A stretch of 64,000 nt of DNA from Hemerocallis citrina (GCA_017893485.1 CM030363.1:115854004-115918003); one strand, 5' to 3'; shown: positions 9,159 through 21,840, counted from the first letter of the stretch. Notes: generated by a model not told the origin, from the letters alone. Numbers and translations are program-made.

Positions 9159-12100
9159 ACCGCTGCCTATGACTAGACCCCCAACTTCCACCATCGACGA
9201 TGCTAACACCGCCGAACGCTACTCTCTTACTCCTGTCCTCGATGTCCCCTACCTTGCTGCCGACCATCGCAACTGCCACACCCAGACTGCAACCAAAGAT
9301 CACCATCCTACTCCTCACAGCCAACCCTCTTGTTGTTGTTGTCCCACGCATTATTATTGTCGTTCGTGTTGTCGTTGTTGCATTGATCGTCGTCGACGCT
9401 CTTTTCTTGTTCGTCTCATAATCTCGTCAATAAGGCAAGCATCACTTGTACACTTTTGTTCAACCCTGTGCAAGCACTTTCTTGATCTCCGCAAGTAGTT
9501 TTCCTTCTTTTGTACCCATGTTGTTAATCTTACTCGTTCCCGTCAATGTTGTTTGAATTTGAATTATCCATCGGTCATCGTTTCAATTAACTCTTATCAA
9601 TCCAAAAGCCATAGAAAATCATGAGTACCCTCTCATATATGCATATGTTACACAAACACAAACTAGAGGCACGAAATTATGAAAGAAAGAATGATTTGAA
9701 TGAATTATGCTTGTATGTGACCATATAGTTATATTCGTAGTTTAATATCGTTGAATTGCTAATGTTCTTCGTGTTAATAATTGAAACCATGCTGATTTCT
9801 AGATGAGAATGTATGTTCAATTCTAGGACATAAAAGCACATGTTGTAAATTGTAATTCTTATAATTGCAAATAATACAATGAGGACATGTTGTTTGCTCC
9901 AACTTTGGGTGAGATTTTGACCTAGTTGCAGATAATATTAATCAACTTATTAAATAAAAGTTGTAGCCCTCTGTGTCTAGAATCCAGAACATCTGAAGGA
10001 TTCTCAATCTGACTTATAGACTGTAAAATATTTAGATTTTACCACTGTACTGCTGTAATTCCAGATTCGGTGCTTTATAGTTACACTGCCATGTTCAACT
10101 AATTGAAATAGTAGGTTAGCTTAAGAGTTAAGATCTAAAAGTAGCAGGAATGTTAATGAACACTGTCAAGAACTAGATAATAATTTTTAAAAGAATTTTA
10201 GTTAAGTTTTTAGTCAAATTATACATATAAAATATTGATACTGAGTTGCTGCCTGAGCAATAGACACATAAAGAACTAGTTGGTAAACAATGTTAATGTT
10301 GTCGAAATGTATCGTGTGAATATGCGTTAACACCGGCAGGGAGTCTAGTTTGTAGAATATCTGATGGAATGTAACCCCTGTTTTTCATTTTCTGTATTTT
10401 GGATGTATTTTTCTTTTTCCGTGTATTTATTCATATTGTATTCTTCTACTCCTTCTTGAACCATGTATTTGATCTCCTTTTTCAATATATTCATCTATTT
10501 GATTTTTCGTCCCTAAATTTGATCTTCTTGATTTATTTGTCTACATATTTTTCATCTCTGTTTGATCGGGCCATTATTTTTTAACCTCATTATTTAATTG
10601 TTCATGTCCTACTTCTTAATTATTTATTTTTGTTCTTATCTCATTTATCGGATCACCCTATATTTTTTTTAATATATCTTCCACTTTGATTAAACCCTAT
10701 TGGATCCATTAATACTCAATAATACCAAATCCTATTCTTTTTTCTTAATGGGTCTTAATACCCATTAACTATATACCCATTAGCAACCCCTACCTGGTTG
10801 CCCCCTACCCGATAACCTCAAAACCCTAACTATTACCCCTTTTAGATACTCCCCTGTATTTTTTCCCAAACCCTAACTCCCTAACCGCCTACTTTACTTC
10901 ACCCCCTACCTCACAAACTTCCGAACTCCGAAAACCCATACTCCCTCTCTTTCCTTTCGACTGCACCGTCCTGATCCTCTTCCTCTTCCTCTACCCCCGG
11001 GCACCCCCTGTGCTCCTTCCGAACCCGACACAGCCAGCAGCAGACCCCAGCAACCTATCCTCCCGAGCTTCTCCTCTCCCGACCTCTACCTTGTGCTGTT
11101 CCCTCTCGGCGTCACGACCAGCAGTAGCACCGCAGTGCAAGCGCCAGACAGCAACACATAAGCCAGCACGCCTGGCCTTTCCTGGCCGACTTCACCCACC
11201 CCGTCGGCTGTCCCCGTAGCCGCCATTGTCTTCTCATCCAGTAATGTCTCTCTCCTTCTCGCTCTCCTTGTATGCACATGTTGCTTCGCATGTGAGTTCG
11301 TGATTATTGTGTTCTTGGTTGGTTCGTTGCTCGTTGTGTTCATGCCCAGGAATCTGTTCCCATTATTCTCGTTCTTGCTTTGTTTTCGTCGTCAATTATA
11401 AGGCAAGTAACTTGTATTCTTTTGTGGCAAATACATGTACTAAATACCGCCTGTAGTGTAGCTTTTGTTCCCAGAGTCAATTCCCATGAAATCCCTTGTT
11501 TGATCTTGTCTCTGGTTGTTGACCATAAATAGTTGTCTCAATGCACACACGACATGAAATAACTTAGATCTAATAAACTTTTGATGTATACATGCATGTT
11601 GTTCCTGATTTATGAGGTGTTGTATGATCTTGTGTAATATCCCGGACGGATATTATACTTGTATAATTATTATTTTTAAGTTAAAATATTTTTATAGAAA
11701 TTACTGGTTTTTCTAATAAAAATTTATCTGGATATATATACTAGTAAGTATATATAGGTATTGTATCAGTTTTGTGCACTTGTACAAAATCTTGAAAAAT
11801 GCATTTTTGAGAAAATGTCAGGAAAATCCTGGGCAGATACAAAAAATTATTATTTTATTATTATTTTCAGAACTGAAATATTTTTGGTGGACATCACCCG
11901 GTTTGTTACTAAACAGTATCTATACGTATAAACTAGTCAATATATGACTGTTTTGTATCAAATTAATACTAGAATCTTCCGAGCTGATAATAAAATTATT
12001 TTCTCAGAATTGAATGATTTTTGTACGGATTATTCGTTTTAACTAATAAAAATTATCTATGTAATCAGATATACGTACGTAGTTGAATCGTATCGATTTC

Positions 12101-12949
12101 GTACATTTTTACAAAATCATGTAGTATGTGATTTTTGGAAAGTATCTCTTATTCTTGATCAATCTTGATGAGATGAATGGTTAAAATTGAGTAGGGTGTT
12201 GATTGCAAATTATTGGGTTTGATTGCAATTTAAAATTTGCAAATTGAATGGATAAGGGTTTCATTGCAATTTAAATTTGCAAATGTAACCCAAATTAATT
12301 TGAGCCACAAGAGAGAGAGAGAGAGACAAGTGGCTCTCTCTCCACCACATCTCTCTCTCTCCCTCTCCTACTTTAGGCTGGCCAAACACAAGGGCTAAAA
12401 GCCCTCTTTTCATTTTTGTGTTTCTACATCTCTTTCTCATCTCATTCCCCTTCTTCTACTACTTGTTTTCACTTAGAAAAAAATTGAGAAAGAAAGGAAA
12501 AGAGAGAGATCAAAATCAAAAAGAAAAGAGTGGGTTTCTTTCATGGGTTCTTGAAAAGGAGCAAGAACAAGGAGCAAGGAGAAGAAGGGGCTAGTCCTTC
12601 CTACAAGTTCTTAAGGTGGGGGTTTCTTATCTCATGCCTTATTTTAGTTATTTATTGTTGTAGGTTGTTGTAAATTAGACTAAAATCATGTGTTTGTGGT
12701 TGTTTATGGACTAGAGTAGAAGGCACATGAGATTGAAGTGATAGAACACTAAGAAATAACCCTAAAGATTCAATCTTGGTGTTTGTAGGGTTAGATTTAA
12801 TTAACCATGTTAAAAAAGGAATTTTGACCCGAAATTTATTGGAGATGTACTTAGGGGTGTTATTATCATGCTAGAATTTTAGTGAAATTTTCGGAGTGGT
12901 TTTGATGGTTGAAACGACCGTTTTTCCCAAAAAAGCGAGCATAGGCAAA

Positions 12950-14760
12950 AGACAACACTCGCTGTTTTGGGGTTAGTGTCGCAGTGGCTTCAAGGGGCTA
13001 GAACATGGGCCTCCTTACGGAATTTTAGGAACCAACCAACTGGGGAGTTGTAGTAGAGGCTCTCCCCTTTCCGAATTGATCTCTTGGGTTAAATTCCAAT
13101 GAGAGACGCAAAAGTTATGGCCGTTACAAAATCAGGACAGCGAGCCGGCTGAGAAGCTCACTGTTCTGTTTAGTTGTCATTTTTTAGCCTCTTAATGGAT
13201 GAATATGAGTTTCGGGCTAACTAGGGAGTTGTATTAGATATTCTCCCCTTTCCGAACTGACCTCTCGGGTTAAATTCCGATAAACGGAGTAGGAGTTATG
13301 GTCTTGGAAAAATACAGCAACTAGCTGTTTGACAGGATGCTTGTTGTTTTGATTCTTTGTCGTTTTTTAGGATTTTACTTGATGAATCTGAGGTTCGGGC
13401 CAACTAGAGAGTTGTAGTAGACATTCTCCCCTTCCCCAATTGACCTCTCAGGTTAAATTTCGACAAGCAGAGTAGGAGTTATGCCGTTTGCAAAGTACAG
13501 CAACTGGCTGTCTTGACTGGGTTCTTGCTGTTTTGCTTCTATGATATTTTAGAGTGTCTTACTGGTTGAATATGAGGTTCGGACCAACTAGGGAGTTGTA
13601 TTAGAGACTCTCCCCTTTCCGAATTGACCTCTCGAGTTAAATTTCGATAAGCGGAGTAGGAGTTATGGTCTTGGAAAAATACAGCAACTAGCTGTTTGAC
13701 AGGATGCTTGCTGTTTTGATTCCTTGTCATTTTTTAGGGTTTAACTTGATGAATCTGAGGTTCGGGCCAACTAAGGAGTTGTAGTAGAGACTCTCCCATT
13801 TCCTAATTGAGCTCTCAGGTTAAATTCCGATAAGCAGAGTAGGAGTTATGCTTTTTACAAAACACAGCAGCCAGATTGCACTGGAAACTTGTTGTTTTGC
13901 TTCTTTGATGTTTTAGAGTGTCTTACCTGTAGAATCTGAGGTTCGGGACCAACTAGAAAGTTGTAGAAGACATGTTCCCCTTTCCAAATTGGCCTCTCGG
14001 GTGAGATTCTGACAAGCAGAATAGGAGTCATGGTATTTGGAAGGTACAACAGCCAGCTTTGGGCTAAGTGCGTTTGTTATTTTAACTCTTTGATATTTTT
14101 GAGTGACTTAATGGTAGAATCTGAGGAGGAGACCAACTAGGGAGTTGTAGCAGAGACTCTCCCCTTTCCGAATTGACCTCTCAGGTTAAATTCCGACAAG
14201 AAGAGTAGAAGTTATGGGCTTTGGAAGTTTTCAGCTTGGCTGTGTATTTGGCGAGTTGGAATTGTATCTGTCTTGATTCCTTGTAGTTTTTGAGTGTCTT
14301 ACTCGCTGAATCTGAGGAACCGACCAACTAGAGAGTTGTAGTAGACGTTCTCACCTTTCCGAATTGCTCTCTTGGGTTAAATTCCGATAAGTGGAACAAA
14401 AGTTATAGGCTTTCAAAGTTTCAGCTTTCCCTTGTTAAATCTGCTGTTTTCTTACCGTTTGCGTGTGTTCGACGGGTAGGAATTTGGAATTCCTTACGGA
14501 ATCTGAACAAGTGGTCAACTGGGGAGTTTTAATAGATGTTCCCACCTTTTCAAATTGTCCAGTCTCGTTAGATTCCGACGAGTAGAGCAAAAGTTACAAG
14601 CTACGGAAGTTTCATCTTTTATTGAAAATCGGTAGTTTGGTAACTGTTTGCATATGTTCGAGGGTAAGGAATTTGGAATTCCTTAAGGATTCCGAAAAAG
14701 TGTTCAGCTAGAAAGTTCGTGTAGATGTTCTTACTTTCCTAAAAAGTATATTTCTATCGA
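12950..14760 (+). repeat. ~184-bp tandem array in H, ten units
   Basis: The anchor GGAGTTGTAGTAGA (and variants) recurs near 13042, 13228, 13411, 13595, 13779, 13961, 14144, 14335, 14525 and 14715, a spacing of 182-191 bp. Each unit also has CTCCCCTTTCCGAATTG and a GGTTAAATTCCGATAAG block. Units grow more divergent to the right, as expected when outer repeats are homogenised less. Confidence 0.9.
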
Positions 14761-14964
14761 ATTCCGATAAACACAACACCGGTTTCTTCTAATTTGTCGG
14801 AAGGTTTTTATGTCGCTTTTGGGTTTCTCATTGGTAGTTTGCCTATTTTAGATTGTTATTAGATTCTTCTGTTGTTTCTAATTATAGAAGATCAAGTTTT
14901 GCCAGTAAGCACGTTTGGTTGCTTCTAGGTTGTTTACCTGTATGGTTGTTTTTGTATGTAGTCT

Positions 14965-15300
14965 TGCTCATACGTGGCTCGCCTGGCCCCCTATGTAGCT
15001 GTTGGTCTCATACGTAGCTTATTTGGCTCGTATGAATGTTCTTGTCTCATACGTGGCTCGCCTGGCCCGTATGTAGCTGTAGTTTCATACGCAGCTTATT
15101 TGGCTCGTATGTATGTTGTTGTCTCATACGTGGCTCGCCTGGCTCGTATGTAGCTATGGTCTCATACGCAGCTTATTTGGCTGGTATGTATGTTGTTGTC
15201 TCATACGTAGCCCGCCTGGCTCGTATGTAGTTGTTGGTTTCATACGTAGCTTGTTGGCTCGTATATGTTCAGTTTACTCGTATGTAGCTTATTAGCTAGT
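14965..15300 (+). repeat. ~75-bp tandem array in H (CTCATACGTGGCTCGCC)
   Basis: About four units, each pairing CTCATACGTGGCTCGCCTGG with CATACGCAGCTTATTTGGC. The repeated motif keeps overlapping frames open, which explains the apparent small proteins at 15036-15295. Confidence 0.88.
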
Positions 15301-16979
15301 ACGCAGTTTTGTTGTGCTCATCTAGGGCGTTATTATTGCCCTAGGGCTATCAGGATGTGTGGTTACCTTACTCCTAAGGGACTGTGGATGAGTCACTCCT
15401 TGTGTATTGTCGGATCTTAACCGGTTTGGTTGATTGTCGACCGGAGCGTAGACGGAACCCAAGTTCAGTGTAGTAGCATGCGAATATGTTCGTATTGCCG
15501 GGGTCTTGGATCGATAGGCCATGAACCAGATCCTTAGAAATTCTGGTAAGTCTAGGTTGAGCAGCCTAGAAGAGTGATCTTGCGAAGTCTAACTTAAGAC
15601 CTAGCATGTTGTGTTTATACTGTTGTCATCCCTAGGATTGTTCAGGGTTAGTAATACATTAGGGTTGTAACTTATGGCTATTACTACTTAACCTATATTA
15701 TTATCATTTTCTCGCCAAAGAGATGAGTTGATATTAGGGGTGATACCTTATAACCTAACTCGTCCTATAGGCCGACACTAGGTAGTGTTATTGGGTTGTA
15801 CCTTCCTATCAAAGGAATACGTACGGTGCATTCTCACGAGTTGGGAGCACGGGTTGCGATCTCACACTGTTAATTCCTGAAGTGCCATGATAAGGGCGGG
15901 CGGAGCTAGGGGATGGACCCCCAGATATTCGTCATGTTCTATGCAAGGGAAGAGAATAAGCCATAGACTATGGTCTATGAGCTAGGGGGCCAAAGGGGAT
16001 GCTTCGAGCTAACATGTGTTGTAGTTAACTCCGAAGGTTCGTCTGGTTTTTGAGTGGGGTCCGGTGCGACCGGGCAATAGTGGCAAATGGGGACACCACT
16101 ATATGACTATAGTAATGGAACTAGACCATACCTGCAACCTCACTAGTCACGTTGTATCTGTCAGGAACAGGTTGTGTACAAAAGTAGAAATTCATAACGC
16201 AGGTTCAAATCTCTATAAATGGAGAAACAGCTTGAGATGGGGCATATGTAGTATGGCATGCATACTGTTCTGGAGACTCTCTTGCATTAGAATAAGACCA
16301 TCCTTACATTAATAAGTCTTGTATTAGAGTCTAAGTCATAACATACACTGACACATCAAATATATATGCACGTTCCCCTTTTCATCAATCTGTTTGCTAT
16401 AGTTGAGATTCGTTGTTAGTTATCAACCTTAAAGCGTCAGTATATGTACTGACGTCCCCATTTCAATAGGTATTGAATTGCAGAAGTACAAGTATAGGAT
16501 TCAGAAGGACTCAAGGCAAGAGAAGCAGGAGCCGACTTTATTTAAGTTTCTGCTGTAATATATGTTGATTACTATTGTTTCTTTCATAACAATTGTTGTA
16601 ATTTATTTATTGTTGGAAAAAATCCAAGTGAAATACCAAGTATTGTTCTTTATTCATTGTACTCTGATGTAAATTGTTGAAGTTGTAATACTTGGGATTG
16701 TAAAGGTATTATTGTAACACTGTTGTAATGTATTACAATTTGTAACATTCGGACTTGTAATACATTTGTGTTGAATAAAAAGCTTTAAATTTTTCTGTTT
16801 TTCGTGTATTGTGACTAATTGAAGGAAAGATTATGGCTTATGTCACGGTTTCCCAGTTACCGGAAATCGGGGCATTACATCTTGTATGCTTGATGTGTTG
16901 GTAGTAGTATAACTTGTTGTAGACGTGTTAAATACCCTATACCATGTTGCTTGGACATCTAGTATACCATGTTTCATAT

Positions 16980-17880
16980 TTTATTATGACTTGGATGTGT
17001 TACGTATGAACTAGTTGATTTTATACTTAAAGAAAATTTCAGTTTTTGCAGTTACCCCATTTTTGTTTAGTATTTTTGACCCTATTAATGTCAGTATATA
17101 AGAATTATTTGTGAATATGAATTATAGAGAATTCTGTCTACTTTCCAAAATTTCAGACAGATCTCAGTTTCGATTTGTGAGTTGCAAGTTATTGTTGTTT
17201 TACTACAGAAGTGTAGAAAATTCCAGATTCTGATTTATATGAATTCTGCGTGGTTATTTATTTTTATACTGATGTTAAATATAATATTTTGATCCAATAT
17301 TTTGTTGAGTACAACTAGACTTGATTGGGATTAACACTTAATTTTTTGGATTTAATTGATAACTTATATAAACTATTCTATACTTGCAAATAACTACTAT
17401 ACTTGCAGAATTTTCATGCTGTTCAGTAAAGAGCCTTAATTTCAACCTGATTCTACTTGCTGTTTACAAAAACTTTGTGAATATGAAATGTAGCCTACTG
17501 TATCTCTTATATCACCCTTTTGAAGGATCTGGATTTAGATTTATATTTTGTAATCTATTGTTTTTTTAGTACTGTTGTGTTTATGATTTCAGATTTACAA
17601 GTTTGCTGCATCCTACATTTTTTGATTTTAATTGACTATACTATCTATGTTGGAAAATTATGAAACTTTATTTTCTGATACTAAACATACTAGGGAATAC
17701 CCCAGATTTTTCTTGGATTTAATCAGTAAGTTTTTTTGTCGTTTTCCTGTTTATGAATACAAACTTCTGATTTCTGGCTGAACATGTTTTCTGTTTATAA
17801 TTTTGTTTTGAGTCATATTTTTGTGAAATACCATATGACTTATATATATTTTATGGATTTGGCCGGAAGTCTACTTTTTA
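16980..17880 (+). other. AT-rich LTR body of G, no feature seen
   Basis: Low-complexity T-rich sequence shared with 24780-25310 of the 3' LTR until the 3' LTR's deletion point. Repeated fragments such as TTTGTGAATATGAA also occur in LTRs A and C. No gene is visible. Confidence 0.5.
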
Positions 17881-18179
17881 GATTTTCTGACAGATCCGGA
17901 TTTACATGTCCGTGCCAATGAGAATCCCAGATTTAGTGGAGTACTGTCTTGCTGTCCAAAACTAGAATTTTTGTTGTCTTAGTCTATTTTAAGTCTTTTG
18001 TCATCCGTTCGTGTTCTTTATTCAACTTGTACTTGTCCCTTGTTCCATATTTCTTGACTTGTTTGTGCACGTCCCTGGTTACTTGAATAATAATAACAAG
18101 AACTAAGTCGGGGTTTAAGGGAAAGATCTAATAGTGGAAAATACAGAAATATGTACTCGGAAGGGGATCTATAGATCCT

Positions 18180-18490
18180 ATGTGATTACTTGATACTTGG
18201 TACTTGGAGCTTGATACTTGATACTTGATACTTGATTAGTTGATACTTGTCCCTGAGTACACTGCCATCTATGATCCACAACGAAATCTAAAATGCAACT
18301 TGTTTGAATATAGCAACCATGTGGTAAAAATCTGGGACGTATGAAGTGCTACCTAGTTAGGACTAGATACAAGACTTGAACATGATCACTTGACACTTGC
18401 TACTTGTTACTTGTACATGATACTTGATTCCTGACACTTGTTACTCGTTACTCGTTTACATGATACTTGTTTACTTGACACTTGTTACAT
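18180..18490 (+). repeat. TGATACTTG decamer arrays
   Basis: Runs of (T)GATACTTG at 18187-18250 and again, as ACTTGTTACTTG variants, at 18360-18490. The second cluster survives in the 3' LTR at 25315-25400. The first lies in the portion that LTR has lost. Confidence 0.8.
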
Positions 18491-19108
18491 GCTACTTACA
18501 CCCGTTCATCTTGCCATGCTAGTTGTTCCCGTTCTTAATTTTGAGTTAGTGCTCTATTTTGTTGTTACATCATTTACATGCTATACTTGCTTCCGTTGTT
18601 ATTCTATACTTGTCTATTTGTCTTTCCTATACTTGTTGTCTGCACTACAAGCGGACCGTAACTTGCATTGACGGGCAATTTATTTCTCTTTCCTTTTTCC
18701 TACAATTTGTTAAATTGTAGATTATGGTGATCAGCTGCCCGATAGAGTATGTGATCTGAGATTCTAGTTGGCTGGAGTGCTTGCTATATCTATTTATTTT
18801 TCGTTGCTTATCTTGAATAAATGTAATTGCTACATGGATTATTTTTATTGGGCGTTTTGTTCCAGACTTGTGTTTTGTTCCAAACATGATTATTTGAAAT
18901 TCAGTATTCTTGTTCTTGTTTCAAGTAATCTTGTTGACTATATTGATTCAGTAATGCATGCATGGTTGACTATTCTCTCTTGTTTATACTTGTGCTTATT
19001 GTAAAGATCCTGATAGCTTATGAATGGTGTAAGCCATTCGCTGGACTTAGTCACGTATCCGTATTCCGTATCTTCTTTTTGGGAAGCGGGGCGTGACAGA
19101 GTTTTTAA

Positions 19109-19120
19109 TGGTATCAGAGC
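19109..19120 (+). promoter_or_regulatory. Primer-binding site of G (tRNA-iMet type)
   Basis: TGGTATCAGAGC begins 11 bases after the LTR end at 19098. It is complementary to the 3' end of initiator tRNA-Met, the usual primer of plant chromoviruses, and fixes the element on the + strand. Confidence 0.93.
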
Positions 19121-19270
19121 ACCAGGTTTGGCTAATGTATTAGTTTGAATGATATATTAGACAAGCTTGGCTCTATCTGTGATTGGCTCAACAGTACACA
19201 GACCATGCATGCATGAATGAATTATAATCTACTATGATCTAGATGCTAACTATTTTTGATTTTGTGCAGA

Positions 19271-19764
19271 CTAGGTTCACAGAGATTCCACTTCTCATTC
19301 TCAGGACGATCAGCCCGGGCTTGAGGCCGTTACCAATGTGTTGGAATAGTTGATCGATATGCAGCAAAACCACAGTAACCTTGTGATAGCTGCATTTTGA
19401 AGCTGCCCGGGTTTTGCCTCCAGCTGTGCCTATGCAAGCAGCTCTTTCGCCTCGTCTGAGTACATTTACATATTCCATGAGGCTGCATCTTGATAGATTT
19501 TCTAGCACTGAGATGCCTTTGGAGGCAGAACAGTGGTTGATCCGGACTGAACAGTGGCTTTTGGCAGCACGAGTTTTCGATGCTAATAGAGTGGATGTGG
19601 TAACCATCCGGCTGGTGGAACTGGCCCATATTTGGTGGAGGTCTGAGTCCGAAAGGCTCGTGCGGCCTATTACTTGGGCCACGTTCACTAGGAGCTTCTT
19701 AGAGAAGTTCTTCCCTAGCAACACTCGAGTTGAAATGGAGCAACAATTCCTGGCCCTGAAATAG
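19271..19764 (+). pseudogene. gag: gag, N-terminal half (chromovirus G)
   Basis: The capsid region of a Ty3/Gypsy Gag, which would form the virus-like particle. The open part (19414-19764) contains the usual signature: AEQWLIRTEQWL, then RLVELAHIWWRS, then WATFTRSFLEKFFP. Sequence before 19414 is coding-like but has a TAG at 19348 and a frame change, so the true start is lost. The frame ends at TAG (19762-19764) where related Gags have a glutamine codon, so CAG to TAG is likely. An 80-bp intron-like insert follows immediately. Confidence 0.85.
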
Positions 19765-19844
19765 GTTGGTCGTTATTTCTATTTTGGAATTTTGTTACAT
19801 ATTTTTCACGCAATGTTTGTAACATTAGACTTTCTTGAAAATAG
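19765..19844 (+). other. 80-bp intron-like insert in gag
   Basis: Begins GTTGGT after TAG and ends GAAAATAG before GGCTCTAGG. It is T-rich, and 80 is not a multiple of 3. Removing it joins the two gag halves in the same frame (codon phase 0), leaving only the TAG. The flanks GAAATAG and GAAAATAG also resemble a short target duplication, so a small insertion rather than an intron is possible. Confidence 0.55.
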
Positions 19845-20486
19845 GGCTCTAGGTCTGTGGATGAGTATGCAGCAGAATTTACCAGATATAGCTACTTCGC
19901 AGCAGTTCTTGTGGTGAACGAAGAGGACATGGCTCGTAGATTCACGCTGGGGCTTGAGCAAGATATTTGGGTGCAGCTCGTCTCCCTTCGCTTGCATACT
20001 TATGCTGAGGCTCTTGAGGCAGCCCGAGCTCAGGAGAAGGCTTGTGCTAGGTTGACTCCTCCCCGATGGACTGTTCCGCACTTTGTTGTTGCTAGGCCTT
20101 CTGCTGGGCCTATTTGGAGGCCTGTCCCAACCCATCCGGTCAGGGCAGCTCCGTACTCTTCTGCGGGTCCTCAGAGGGTTAGTTTTTGTGACTTTTGCCG
20201 ACTTCCTGGGCATGAGCGCAAGGACTGCATATGTGCCAATCGCCACTGTTTTGGTTGTGGTGCTCTTGATCATACTGTGCGGAATTGTCCATTGCATGGG
20301 ATGGCTCTTCCAGTCGGGGATCCAGTTCAGCAGGAAACCCCAGCTCGTGGTCCAGTCAGGCCACCGCTTCCTCCTCAGCGCCAGATTGTCGGTCAGAGGA
20401 CCGCTGCCCCCAGAAGTGGTCAGGCTTTCAACCTGACTGCTACAGATGCTGAGACAGTAGAGGGTGTTGTTGCAGGTATATTATAA
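19845..20486 (+). pseudogene. gag: gag, C-terminal half with two CCHC zinc knuckles (chromovirus G)
   Basis: Continues the Gag with SVDEYAAEFTRYS and then a long intact frame. Two CX2CX4HX4C knuckles are visible, CDFCRLPGHERKDC near 20189 and CFGCGALDHTVRNC near 20249. These bind genomic RNA for packaging. Having two is less common than one in this group. A proline-rich linker follows to the protease. The frame runs into a pyrimidine-rich insert at 20476. Confidence 0.88.
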
Positions 20487-20625
20487 ATTTTGTTGCTTTG
20501 ATGTTTGTTGTTTTCCCTTACTTCTTTCATTTCTCTTTCATTATCCTTTCATATTATCTTTCTACATTGTGTTTTTCTCACCCTTGGCCACCATTTCTTT
20601 TCTTTTTCTTTTGATTCTATCTTAG
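20476..20625 (+). other. ~150-bp intron-like insert at the gag-protease junction
   Basis: Starts GCAG/GTATAT and ends ATCTTAG/GT after about 120 nt dominated by T and C, a textbook 3' splice-site tract. It interrupts the conserved run between VVAG and the [15 protein letters not shown] protease start. Precise GT-AG removal leaves the frame off by one base, so either a later indel occurred or this is not a spliced intron. Confidence 0.4.
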
Positions 20626-20628
20626 GTA

Positions 20629-21840
20629 ATGCTTGTTTGTTCTTTTCCTGCTCATGTACTTTTTGATTCCGGGGCAACCCATTCCTTCGTCTCTTCTTAT
20701 TTTGTTGCTCGTCACCAATTGCAGTGCAGCATCATTCAGAGGCTTGGAATTGTGACAGGTGGTGGTATTGTTATTTGTTCCTGGGAGTGCAGACAGAGTC
20801 CTGTGGTTATTGGTAGTGCAGATTTTAAGGATGACCTGATTGTAATTGGGAATTCAGGATTCGATGTCATTCTCGGTATGGATCGGTTGGGTGAATCCCA
20901 TGCCATTATTGTTTGTCGTGCCAAGAAAGTTGTATTTCGGATCCCAGGTCGCGCAAAGTTTGAGTTCCATGCCGGGGAGATGCCCCTTGGCCGAGCTAAG
21001 ACTGCAGTTGATCAGGAGGTTTGTGCGATGGAATTGCATTCAGACTGTGAGACTGTGCCTCTAGTAGTGTGGAATTTCTTGGATGTTTTTCCAGAGTTAC
21101 CAGGATTACCCCCTGATAGGGATACAGAGTTTGGTATTGAAGTTCAGCTAGGTACAGTGCCGATATCGAAGAGTCCCTACAGAATGGTACCGGTTGAGTT
21201 AGCAGAGCTTAAGGTTCAGATTCAGGAGTTGTTTGATTTGGGGTTCATCAGACCCAGTATTTCTCCATGGGGTGCTCCAGTCCATTTTGTCAACAAGAAG
21301 TATGGTAGCCGTCGACTGTGCGTCGATTATCGAGAATTGAACAGTATGACTGTGAAGAACCGGTATCCGCTGCCCTGGATCGATGACTTATTTGATCAGT
21401 TGAGCAGAGCAGCTATTTTCTCAAAGTTGGATCTTCGTTCTAGGTACCATCAGGTCAAGGTGAAGACGATAGATGTGCAGAAGACTGCATTTAGGACCAG
21501 ATATGGGCACTATGAGTATCTGTGATGCCGTTTGGGGTCACGATGCACCAGCTGTATTTATGAGTCTGATGAACAGGGTCTTTTCCCCATTTCTGGATAG
21601 GTTTGTGGTGGTCTTCATTGATGACATTCTGGTGTATTCTCAGAACCGGGAGGATCTTGTTGAGCATCTTAGGTTGGTTCTGCAGACTTTGAGAGAGAAT
21701 CAGCTCTATGGGAAACTCAGCAAGTATGAGTTTTGGCTCGACAGAGTTACTTTCTTGGGGCACATTATCTCGGGCGATGGTATTTCTCTGGACCCATCCA
21801 AGGTTGAAGCTGTGAAGGATTGACCCATTCCCAAGTCAGT
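20629..21840 (+). pseudogene. pol: pol: protease and reverse transcriptase (chromovirus G)
   Basis: Aspartic protease: active site [10 protein letters not shown] (residues 11-20 of the open frame) and C-terminal [12 protein letters not shown] follows: [19 protein letters not shown], then [23 protein letters not shown], and YHQVKV. The catalytic box is FIDDILVYS at about 21619. Breaks: single-base deletions near 21522 and 21553 (the YEYL to MPFG region) and a TGA at 21821-21823 where tryptophan is expected in KDW-PIP. It would otherwise cleave the polyprotein and copy the RNA into cDNA. Non-functional as it stands. Confidence 0.93.

Larger units (their letters stand above)
11633..16879 (+). 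mobile_element. Giant solo LTR H (~5.25 kb) nested in G's 5' LTR
   Basis: Starts TGTAATATCCCGG and ends ATCGGGGCATTACA, with a perfect TCTTG TSD (11628-11632 and 16880-16884). The uninterrupted target is present in G's 3' LTR near 24700. No PBS, gag or pol appears inside and no frame exceeds about 80 codons, so it is a solo LTR or an LTR-only derivative of a long-LTR gypsy element. The + orientation is inferred from the resemblance of its ends to G. It carries two tandem arrays (separate entries). Confidence 0.8.
10370..19098 (+). repeat. 5' LTR of G, interrupted by H
   Basis: Net length about 3,477 bp after removing H and one TSD copy. Matches the 3' LTR from its first base, differing by only about 6 positions in the first 210. 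It retains a ~910-bp stretch (about 17503-18412) that is absent from the 3' LTR. Contains TGATACTTG decamer arrays. Confidence 0.9.

Noticed and set aside
15036..15295. Overlapping 60-64-codon frames rich in C, S, V and Y
   Set aside because: They follow the 75-bp tandem array in solo LTR H. The repeated unit produces the same residues in each copy.
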